Origin: Pleurotus ostreatus/Saccharomyces cerevisiae fusant
Lineage: Eukaryota > Opisthokonta
Length of the DNA stretch: 10,585 nucleotides
Assembly: GCA_024196135.1 (NCBI GenBank)
Contig: JAMQCK010001228.1
Span: 1 to 10,585, forward strand
Direction: 5' to 3'
Shown here in pieces: positions 1 to 7,400 of this stretch. The translations under genes and the position numbers were made by a program. Positions within the stretch are counted from its first letter, which is position 1. Every line of letters starts with the position of its first letter. The notes beneath the pieces were generated by a model. It made no database searches and was not told the DNA's origin. It saw nothing but the letters and a program-made list of their open reading frames with translations.

Positions 1-45
1 TCGCGCGACGCACCAGAAATTCCGGCAGATGGCATCCCCGTCCCT

Positions 46-59
46 ACGACAATTGTCGT
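46..59. repeat. 14-bp perfect palindrome
   Basis: ACGACAATTGTCGT reads the same on both strands. It is isolated, with no promoter or gene beside it in the window. It could be a binding site for a dimeric regulator of a gene to the left, or chance. Confidence 0.25.
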
Positions 60-532
60 GGCGAGAGGAACTCTCAAAGATTCCTTGGTGTCATCTCGTC
101 GCTGAAAGCGTCACGATGCCTAGGCATGCCCTCGGACACACTGGTGTACCCATCCCTGCCTTGCCTTGCCTCTGTTCACGCTAGCTGGCCAGGGGAAGGA
201 AACCGCCCCTCGTGCTACGTGAAGGCGTCAGTGCGGCAGGCTGCCGTCCCAATGGTCCGGGATGACAGCTTCCCTGACCCTCGGACCCGTCGCACATTGC
301 TCTCCCGTATCTATCCCGGCGCGTATGGGTCACACTCGTCGCGTCGCGCAGCCTACGCTGGTCGCCGCTTTGGTGGCTACCCCCGACCTTTTGGCGCGGG
401 TTGAGACATGCTTAGGCTCGCGAGCTCTTGCTGGAGGGATACAGGGATGGAAGGTTTCAATGAACGGACGCCATTGCACCTTGGAGGCAAGGGGGTAGAT
501 TTGGGAGGATATCGATGTGTGGTCCATGGTAT

Positions 533-681
533 GTCCTTGAGTGCAATTCGCGGCACGCTCGTCTCCTTGGCCCTCGGAGACGGCGTAACTCGATTCAGAC
601 TACTCTGGATCTGCTGTACAATTTTTTGCGTCCCATCATGAGTCTTTTGACTCTCGCAGTCGCTTCGAGTACTGTAGCATC
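533..681 (+). repeat. Diverged direct repeat, copy A
   Basis: This stretch matches 1511-1663 in the same orientation. The first 21 bases differ at two positions. After a poorly conserved middle of equal length, a 42-base core (593-634 against 1571-1612) matches at about 35 positions without gaps. Weaker similarity continues past the core to a shared TAGCA-C/TC stretch. The core holds CAGA...TCTG complementarity followed by a run of six T. The differences show no third-codon-position bias, so it does not look like a conserved coding exon. It may be part of a mobile-element terminus or a small dispersed repeat. Confidence 0.6.
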
Positions 682-944
682 TTCTGTCTTGCCAGTGACC
701 TTACGATAGTTGGAATATGCCTCCTACGCACACCTGCACGATATCGTTGTCTCGGGATACTGTACTCTTCGTACACCTAGAAATCGTGCCCATAAGCGCC
801 CACAACATCGACACGTGCGCGGGATTAAAGTACAGATAGCTTCCGTTGCCTCTCACGGTTGGTCTTCCCAAACCACGAGCAGCAGTCCCAAGGCCGCGAT
901 GCTCGCTGCACACCGGGCTCTCTGCCCTCCTTCGCGAGCGCGGG

Positions 945-952
945 TATAAATA
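945..952 (+). promoter_or_regulatory. Isolated TATA box (TATAAATA)
   Basis: A perfect TATAAATA reads on the plus strand. It lies between the two direct repeats. No credible plus-strand gene follows: the next ATG, at 1048, opens a short frame without recognisable features. It may be the remains of a promoter, perhaps of the element represented by the repeats, or may serve a noncoding transcript. A chance match is also possible. Confidence 0.3.
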
Positions 953-1028
953 ACGCACCCTTGAAGGCTCTAGCGGGCTTTACAAGGCCGCAGACGGCCT
1001 CCGGCGCACCAGCGATCTGGAGTCTGCG

Positions 1029-1501
1029 CTAGTTGGCTCCCAATACCATGTCCCGGCTCAAGGCTGCGACAACGGTAGGACTTGACAGGGTCCTTGAGAG
1101 CGTCGGGCGCTCGGGCGTCTGGCCCTCTCCCCCCCATATCTGGGCCAGGCCTGCCGCCAGTACGGCGGGAGGTGCGCTTTGCGACTCGATCTCCATCCCT
1201 GCGCGCTGTTCCCGATGCATGCCCCACTGATTGGGGTTATCCGGGGTACTCTCGGAGGCGCGCGTTTTGGTCGCGCTGGCTGCTCTGGGCAGCAAGATGC
1301 GGTGTCGCCCGCGTCGAGCTGCTCAATGAGCTGTGTCCCTACTTCAGCCTCGCCGTTTAGCGTGCGCGATTCGAACTGGGTCGACACATCGCCCAAGCTT
1401 CCACTGGTGCGCAGATCAGTGGCGGTTAGAGAGTCAGTAGTGTACCGACGATGGCGCCCTCCCAGTGCGTGGGGAAACTTCTGGAGACGAGACCGCAGCA
1501 C
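1029..1501 (-). pseudogene. Possible decayed coding relic, unidentified
   Basis: On the minus strand two overlapping open frames read like protein one after the other. The first (1501 downwards, up to 147 codons without a stop, no good ATG) is protein-like to about 1310. From about 1295 to a TAG at 1029-1031 a second frame takes over with balanced codon use and no runs of one residue. I tried to join them with a GT-AG intron and found none that keeps the frame, so a frameshift or chance is more likely than splicing. No motif is recognised. It sits between the two direct repeats, which fits an old mobile-element interior but does not prove it. Confidence 0.2.
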
Positions 1502-1510
1502 AAGGCCGAC

Positions 1511-1663
1511 GTCCTTCAGTGCAAATCGCGGCGCATGCTGTTCTCCTCGTCGAGGGCAAGCTGTAATCTAATTCAGACCACTCTGGGTCTGCTGCTGAAT
1601 TTTTTCCATCCCCTTGGGCTTCTGCCCTCGTACATGGCTTCTTGGCCGTGATTCGTAGCACTC
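1511..1663 (+). repeat. Diverged direct repeat, copy B with hairpin and T-run
   Basis: This is the partner of 533-681, 978 bp downstream in the same orientation. Its core (1571-1612) folds better than copy A. CAGACC can pair with GGTCTG, or AATTCAG with CTGAATT, and the outer arm runs straight into TTTTTT. A structured stem followed by a T-run resembles the 3' end of an RNA-polymerase-III transcript or of a short interspersed element. However, no convincing upstream box A/box B pair in the right orientation was found. The family is unidentified. Confidence 0.6.
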
Positions 1664-1973
1664 AAATATTTACTGACTCGCCTTCACTATCAATTGCATG
1701 CACAAACTGCTCTTTCTGCTCTCAGCAATATCTGCACCAGATCTTCTAGACATGGCTGGCCAGCTCCCCCTCGCCAGAATCTTCGGCTTGCATCGCAAGT
1801 GTTTTTGATCGCACGCGCGCGCCAGTCGTACTCCTCGATCGCATCGCATATCCAGGGTAGAGAATGTTATATTTTGAAAGTAGCCAGGGTGCCATTCGGG
1901 TAGGTAAGTAGTAGGTAAATACAAACGGGGTCTCGGACCAAAGTAAAGCGCGCTTGTCGCTCTGAATTCAACA

Positions 1974-1993
1974 GCTACCAGCTGGCTGGTAGC
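1974..1993. repeat. Perfect 8-bp hairpin with 4-base loop
   Basis: GCTACCAG and CTGGTAGC form a perfect inverted repeat around CTGG. It lies about 230 bp past the stop codon of the minus-strand LPMO gene, so it could fall in that gene's 3' untranslated region or just beyond. A role in 3'-end formation is a guess; no other support is visible. Confidence 0.4.
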
Positions 1994-2223
1994 GTGCTCA
2001 TAAAATAAGGTGAGGGCTCATGAAATGACTCGGAGATGAGTACGTCAAGTCATGAGAGATGAGAGAGTAAGAGGAGACAACGGAAGCGGGAGCCCAAGAC
2101 GCGCGGCGCTCAAGCTTCACTCCAGCTTCCGCGGAGCGCGATGAGAGGGAAGTCTGTGAGCAGGGTGCTAAGCTGAACAGGCCACATCGAGCGAGACCTC
2201 GAGTCGGCCATTCGTGCGTCTGC

Positions 2224-2394
2224 TCACGCACGAAGCGCCTTCCGCCTGTGCATGCGACGCGCGATGCCCGAAAGGCAGGTGGCACGCTCGCTCTCGCACG
2301 CGGAGAAGTCGACGGCGCCGCCGGCGTTCGGGGCCGCGTTGGCGTCCGCGGCGCACTTGTTGTACGCGTTCCAGCAATCGTTGTACGTGTTGCC
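2224..2394 (-). other. Four-cysteine C-terminal module of the LPMO
   Basis: Residues 353-408 follow the linker. Cys359, Cys366, Cys385 and Cys392 give C-x6-C, an 18-residue gap, then C-x6-C. The residues around them are helix-friendly (WNAYNK between the first pair, ESERAT between the second), suggesting two helices clamped by two disulfides. The end is strongly basic (ARRMHRRKALRA). Short unassigned Cys modules at the C-terminus of fungal secreted carbohydrate enzymes are known, but I cannot give this one a family name. It is not the cellulose-binding CBM1 pattern. Confidence 0.6.
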
Positions 2395-3555
2395 GGAGGC
2401 GGGGGCGGAGGTCGCGGGGGCGGATGCGGAAGAGGCTGGGGCAGACACGGAGGTGGCGGGGGCAGAGGCGCTGGTAGAGGCGGCCGCCGAGGAGGTAGGG
2501 GCGGCAGCGCTCGAGGTAGCGGGCGCGGAGGTCTCAGCGGGTGCAGAGGACTGAGCAGCTGAGGTTGCCGAGGCGGACGACGTGACGGGCGCAGAGGACT
2601 CGGCGACCGAGGTAGCGGGCTCGGAGGCGGCGCTCGACTCGGCGGCAGAGGTCGGTGCAGCAGAGGAAGGCGCAGCAGACGTGGCCGGCGCGGATGCAGA
2701 GGTAGCCGGGGCAGACGACGCAGGCGCCGACGACGAGCCCGCATCACCACCGCTCGACCCATCCGTGAACACCTCCGGCCCCGGGCAGTCATACGACGTC
2801 GGAACGGGGTAGTAGATGTTCAGCGTCACGCTCGGGTCGTCCGGCGCGATGTAGCCCGGGATCTCGACCTTCGCCGGGTTCGCGCTGCCACCACCGGTCA
2901 CCGTGAGCTGCGCGCACGACACGTAGAACTGCGGCGCGCCCGCGGAGTGCAGGCCGACGTGCTCCATGCGGAGGAGGTAGTCGCCCGCGGGGACGGACGC
3001 GGGAATCGTCGTCTCGTACGTGTCGATGTCCGTCGGGAAGGAGAAGGTGCCCTCGCCGATGTCGGCGCCGAGCTCGTAGATCTTGAACCTAAGGATGGAG
3101 GTTTGGTATCACTTCACGAAGTGCTGGACAGTGAGCTCACCAGTTGGCACCTGAGCCGTCCCAGGTGGCGGCGGTCTCGCCCTCGGGGACTTGGCCAAGG
3201 TAGATGCCGGCGGGGCCGGGGTGGAAGGCGGCCTGGTCGGCCTTGAAGCCAACCTTCGAACCGGCGGCGACCTCATAGGTGGAGGTCGATGCGCCGGACT
3301 CGAGACCGCCGACGTTGCATCGCATGTCGGTGCTAGTCAAGTCCTCGACCGGGCTGTTGTTGTTGGTGTTCTGGCGGACGTATTCGTACTCGCCGGTGAC
3401 GGTGCCGTCGACGATGAGCGAAGTGAAGCGGTCTGGTGATTATGATCAACACGCAAACAAGTGACGGTAAGGTTGTCGAACTCACAGTGCGCTAGAGCAG
3501 GCTGAACAAACGCCAGAGCGGCGGCAGCAGAAACAGTAGCAGTGCTGAACTTCAT
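2224..3555 (-). CDS. AA9 lytic polysaccharide monooxygenase (three exons)
   Basis: Secreted copper enzyme that oxidatively cleaves cellulose or related beta-glucans. Exons are 3555-3486, 3432-3141 and 3088-2224. Introns of 53 and 52 bp start GTGAGT and GTGAGC. The joined frame is 408 residues. Residues 1-22 are a signal peptide ending ALA, so mature His1 (His23), a copper ligand, is exposed. The codon split by intron 1 makes the following Tyr. The other 'histidine brace' ligand is His94 in HPGP. Tyr176 in QFYVSC is the axial Tyr, with Gln174 and His168 as outer-sphere residues. Cys62 and Cys179 are placed to form the usual disulfide. The domain ends near residue 228 (NIYYPVP...YDCPGP). Then come a ~125-residue Ala/Ser/Thr/Pro linker and a four-Cys tail with a basic end. 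No CBM1 is present. Family assignment is very sure; substrate and C1/C4 regioselectivity cannot be read here. Confidence 0.95.
2395..2766 (-). repeat. Low-complexity Ala/Ser/Thr/Pro linker of the LPMO
   Basis: This encodes residues 229-352 of the LPMO, made almost entirely of Ala, Ser, Thr and Pro in loose SAPATSA-like repeats with a few Glu and Val. Such stretches are normally extended and heavily O-mannosylated. The DNA is a GC-rich imperfect repeat, and it is open in several frames on both strands only because of that composition. It is long compared with the usual few tens of residues, and a good place for length polymorphism or assembly error. Confidence 0.85.
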
Positions 3556-3735
3556 TGTGCTTGATGGGGGTGTGATGGACAGAAGAATAGTGAGGACTGC
3601 TTGAAGACTTCAAAGTACGAGAAACCCGGAAAGCGAATGTAAGGTGTCAAAAGACGGGAAGGTTGACTGGCAAGCCTGGCTAGAGGAAGGGGAAAATACA
3701 CTGGTGAGGAGACCTCGCTAAGAGCGCAGCCGTGC

Positions 3736-3742
3736 TTTTATA
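3736..3742 (-). promoter_or_regulatory. TATA box of the LPMO gene (TATAAAA)
   Basis: A perfect TATAAAA on the minus strand lies about 180 bases before the LPMO start codon. Transcription starting some 30 bases downstream would give a leader near 150 bases, plausible for a strongly induced secreted enzyme. No other TATA box lies closer to the ATG on this strand. Confidence 0.55.
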
Positions 3743-3861
3743 CCGTATGCAGCGCGGAGAAATCGTCGGCGGCCCATGATGAAAGGAAGGCACGAGCTTC
3801 ATGATACCTTGGTGACTGCCTGCAGCTGCTAGCGACGACGACGCTTGGCCTACGCTTGGCA

Positions 3862-4131
3862 TCATCCTTTCGCAGGGTATGTTGAGCGGGCGTCGGGGTC
3901 GATGTGGTCGACGAGGATCACCGCGGTCTGGACAATGGTCGTCGGGATCTGGCTCATGAAAGAGCAGGTGTGCTGAAGATCTTGCATCGAGGCATCTTGC
4001 ACAAAACAGCTCGTAAGGACATAAATCTGGTGAGCGCATGTCCCACAGAGTTGGCATACGCGCTCAAATGCCGCGTTCGGGAATCGGCGCTCACCGCAAG
4101 TTGAACATCGTCGAATTCCCACGTTCATCAT
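3862..4131 (-). CDS. Doubtful small Cys-rich protein, unidentified
   Basis: An 89-residue frame starts with two ATG codons (4131-4126) and ends in TGA at 3862. Its first half has Cys9-x2-Cys12, a 13-residue gap, Cys26-x2-Cys29-x2-Cys32, then Cys42 and Cys56: a zinc-knuckle or RING-like spacing. The second half is amphipathic with mostly C or G third positions. Alternatively a 68-bp GTGAGC...CACCAG intron (4094-4027) joins the start to another frame open to 3680. That version gives C-x2-C-x2-C-x5-C-x2-C-x7-H-x3-H, somewhat like half of a ZZ finger, but would run across the LPMO TATA box. Neither version is proven, and chance is quite possible in GC-rich DNA. Confidence 0.25.
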   Translation of the reverse strand: MMNVGIRRCSTCGERRFPNAAFERVCQLCGTCAHQIYVLTSCFVQDASMQDLQHTCSFMSQIPTTIVQTAVILVDHIDPDARSTYPAKG

Positions 4132-4156
4132 GGGCGGGCCGCGACCCGGGTGAGGT

Positions 4157-4162
4157 CACGTG
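4157..4162. promoter_or_regulatory. CACGTG palindrome (E-box)
   Basis: GGTCACGTG at 4154-4162 contains a CACGTG core with a 5' flank favoured by Cbf1-type bHLH proteins in fungi. It is about 310 bases before the amidohydrolase ATG and about 600 before the LPMO ATG, so it could act on either. One copy of a six-base site is weak evidence. Confidence 0.3.
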
Positions 4163-4290
4163 CCTTTCAACAACTTCCGCTCGAAAACGTGCCAGAAAAT
4201 TTTGCGCAAAGGGTCCGTCGCCGGACCATCGACATCTTTGAAAGACAGTACCATCTCAACAAAGAGAAAGGCAGAAAGCTCATCTTATCC

Positions 4291-4298
4291 TTATATAC
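4291..4298. promoter_or_regulatory. TATATA element, probable core promoter of the amidohydrolase gene
   Basis: The plus strand reads TTATATAC about 170 bases before the amidohydrolase start codon, a sensible position for its TATA box. The minus strand reads TATATAAGG over the same bases, which would also be a good TATA box for a transcript running towards the small Cys-rich frame. The sequence alone does not decide between these. Confidence 0.4.
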
Positions 4299-4467
4299 GC
4301 CCACAATCAGAGTCAGGCCAAGACCCGGGTCCTTATCTGATATCGGCGCGTGGCCATACACGTCCCTATCAGGCGCGCATCCATACCAGCAGTGGAAACC
4401 CTAATCGCACTACCGCAATCCCGAGAAGGGTGAGTGTGGGCCTGTACCGGGTTCTCCTCAAACCGTC

Positions 4468-7400
4468 ATGAAGGGTACAGCACCAGTCGCGCCTGCGCGC
4501 GCCCGGCATCGGTATGCCCAGCTGGTGGCACTCGCCCTCCTCTCGGCGGCATCGACGGCTCTTTTCTGGACATTCAGCACTTCGCTGAACCCGCCGGAAC
4601 ATGCGGATGACTCACCTGTTGCGTCGGACCCCACGCGCGACTGGAAGGACGACGTGTGGCCCCTGCGCGAGCAGACGCCGTGGGATATCTCTACGGACTT
4701 TCCCTACCCTCGCCGTTTCGAGGCCGACGTCAACGAGGGCACCTGGCTCCGCCTCGATGTGCACCCCGTATCCGGCGACATCGTCTTCGACATCCTCGGC
4801 GACATCTACTGCATCTCAGCCGACGATAAGGAGGTGCCTGCACGTGCTAGACCGATACTGCTCGGCGTGCCAAAGGAGGCGGACGCGCATTTCTCGCCGG
4901 ACGGGACACGCCTTGCGTTCCGCTCGGATTCTGGGCTGGGGCTGGACAATATTTGGGTCATGCCGTGGCGCGGGTGCTCTGCCATGGACTTGCGTCCGGC
5001 GCACAGACCATCGCCCAGGTTGGCGGAGGCATTGGCTACCCGCGACTCCGACGAAGCACTGCTCGCGGCTGGGACCCCAGAAACTACGGAGCGACGGCAG
5101 CGACGTCTATTACGCGAGGGCCGCCTCGACGCGGTCCGTGTAACCAATGAAACCTACCGCTTCGTGACCGACCCGCGGTGGCATCCATCGGGAGAACGTA
5201 TCATTGCCACAAAATGGTTCACGGGTAGTATCACGATTCCTGGCGGCGAGGGGTGGATCTATCCTGCGCCACCTGATTTACCGACGTCCTGGGCTGTTTC
5301 CTCCGGTGCCGGAGACCGCACCATAATTCGCGAGCTCCCGCGGGGGTGGAAAGCAGAGGAATATCCCGATGTGAACTTGGGTCCTGAGCAGCTTCTGTGG
5401 TGGGGCGAGGATGCGATCATCTATTCCAGGAGCACACAGCTTCAGGGAAGGTATGAGTATGGGCAAGGTGAGTGATACTTGCAGAGCGTTGCCAACATCA
5501 ACATCGGCTTACAGCGGTACAGATGTCCACAAGGGCGTCTATGAGATATTCACGTACAACCTCACCACCGACACCACAACGAAGCTTGTCGACGCCCTCC
5601 CAGGCGGCGCGAGTAGGCCCGAACTTTCCCGCGACCAGCGCACGCTCGCCTTCGTACGGCGCATCCGTGACAAGCAGGCTCTCTACCTTCTGTGCGTAAT
5701 TTCAGTTGCGCACGATTCTTTTTCTCGGATATACTAAAACTACACATCATCCATATAGTGATCTCGCGTCCGGCACCCTGCATCACATCTGGGACGGCCT
5801 ATCGCACGACCTCCAGCTTGTCGGCGGGATAGCAGGCACCTATCCCTCGTTCGCCTTCACGCCCAATGACGACGCGATCATCATCTGGGCTGCAGGGCAT
5901 ATCTGGCGCGTGCCGCTCGCTGTGAACGCTGCTGGTCAACGCATCGCCGGCGGCGCACCCACACAAATTCCCTTCACCGTCCACCTGGACCTCCAGCTCG
6001 CGGAGACGCGGAAGGAAAGCACTGACCTCGTCGCGCTGGAGACGCAGGCTACCCAGCCCGTACTCACGCTCAGGGAACTAGACGCGGACGAAACGGGCTC
6101 GCGTGTCGTATTTGAGGCCGCGGGCGTCACCTATTTGCACGATCTCGCTGCCAATGTGACGCAGGAAATACCGCGCCTGCATCCGGACAAGCCGTATTTC
6201 TCGCCGGCCTTCATTCCCGACTCAGACCTTGTCATCCACACTCGCTGGTCGGACGTGGAAGACGAGAGTGGTGGCGCGATCTTCTCCACCTTCGAGATCG
6301 CCCACATACCGTCTGGGATGGTTTGGGAAGTCAAGGGCCTGCCAGCTGGCCGACACTTCAGCCCGGCAGTCAGCGGTGGAGAAGGTCGTCAGCGTACACT
6401 TGCCTTCATGCGCGCCGCCGGCGATGTAATCACGGGGAACGTCGTGGAGACGGCGCATTCGGGACTGTACGTCGCGCAGCTCGAGCTGCCCGACATAGCG
6501 CTGGAGTCGAAGTCGGAACCGGGACTTGCCGTCGCAGCAGGCGCCGCCGTCGCCACAAACGTTCGCCACATCCCCTCCGAGGTCTCCGCGGCGGTCACGG
6601 GCTATCTCAAGCTCGAGTTCGCTGGCGCCGATAGGATATTGGCGCACACGCCGAAGCGCACCGTCGCCGTCGACCTCGAGTCCGCGCCCAATGCGGCGGG
6701 TATGCCGATGCACACGACGCTCGTGCATGGGAAGATGTCGAGCGAAGTGCGCGTACGACCAACCACCAGTGCAGAAAACGGGGCGGCATTCGTGGACCAC
6801 TATCACGTCTACTACATCCCGAGGGTCACAGCGGATACGAACTTGTGGGCGAAGCCTGCGAATGCGACGCCTGGGCTGGTACGACTGACCGAGAATGGCG
6901 GCCATGATCTTGCGTGGAGTGGGACGGGCGAGCGGTTGTTCTGGGCGTCGGGTGAGTGGCGTCTTGGATATATAAGCACATGGACTGAATGTCATGCGTG
7001 CCTCTAGGACCGGTCATACATTCGGTGGAGGTCGACAGGCTCTCGGAATGTCGCGAAGAAACTCAGACAGACGCGCTTTACCAAGGGTCAAACTGTGTGG
7101 CGACGCTGATCGAGCGGTATCCGATTTCGATCCAGCATCGGAGTGATATCGCACGACTTCGTGTAGAAGCTCATGAGGCGGCAGAGGCGAAGACAGGTCG
7201 CGCCGAGGCCAATTCGAACGCGGATGTCCTGGTCATCGCCAACGCCACGATATTGACGATGGCGAGCGGTACAGGACACGCGGAAGATGTCATCCACGAC
7301 GGGACCATGGTATTACGCGGTGGGATCATTGAGGCAGCAGGATTTACGGAGTCAGTAACCGTGCCCGATGGTGCCACCATCTTTAACGCCCAGGGAGGCT

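Larger units (their letters stand above)
1..2223. other. Gene-poor region with repeat relics
   Basis: No reading frame here has a start, splice signals and protein motifs that I can defend. Several short frames are open on both strands, as expected in GC-rich DNA. What can be seen is a pair of diverged direct repeats, an isolated TATA box, a minus-strand stretch that reads like decayed coding sequence, a short hairpin near the right end, and a 14-bp perfect palindrome at 46-59. The right end (about 1970-2223) must include the 3' untranslated region and polyadenylation zone of the minus-strand LPMO gene. I found no AATAAA on the minus strand there, which is common in fungi. Confidence 0.6.
3556..4467. 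other. Divergent intergenic region between LPMO and amidohydrolase genes
   Basis: This 912-bp stretch separates two divergently transcribed genes and must hold both promoters. It contains the LPMO TATA box, a CACGTG palindrome, a TATATA site near 4294, and a small doubtful Cys-rich reading frame on the minus strand. I saw no repeats and no plus-strand frame with an ATG and protein motifs. The amidohydrolase side has a GTGAGT at 4430 that looks like a splice donor. Using it with the nearest matching acceptor would remove the only good start codon, so it is probably not used. Confidence 0.6.

Noticed and set aside
515..709. Similar short protein frames in the two direct repeats (IQTTL.LL.NF pattern)
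   Set aside because: The shared residues follow from ungapped DNA similarity. Substitutions fall on all codon positions without third-position bias, so there is no sign of protein-level selection.
1368..1376. Perfect GTTCGAATC on the minus strand, like a box B / tRNA T-loop
   Set aside because: The flanking bases do not form a T-stem, no box A lies at a proper distance, and no cloverleaf can be drawn.
1998..2792. Long open frames on both strands across the LPMO linker: a Pro/Arg/Leu-rich one on minus, Gly- and Ala/Glu-rich ones on plus
   Set aside because: They are shadows of the GC-rich repetitive linker. The true frame is fixed by the AA9 domain before it and the cysteine module after it.
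3754..3759. GCGGAG matching the degenerate CreA/Mig1 site SYGGRG near the LPMO TATA box
   Set aside because: A single match to a six-base degenerate motif is expected by chance in GC-rich DNA; no paired site was seen.
4150..4404. 84-codon plus-strand open frame upstream of the amidohydrolase gene
   Set aside because: It begins at GTG, has no in-frame ATG near its start, no recognisable motif, and ends 64 bp before the real start codon in a promoter region.
4430..4480. GTGAGT...TACAG intron overlapping the start of the amidohydrolase gene
   Set aside because: Splicing it would remove the ATG at 4468. The upstream sequence in the matching frame has a stop at 4402-4404 and no later ATG.
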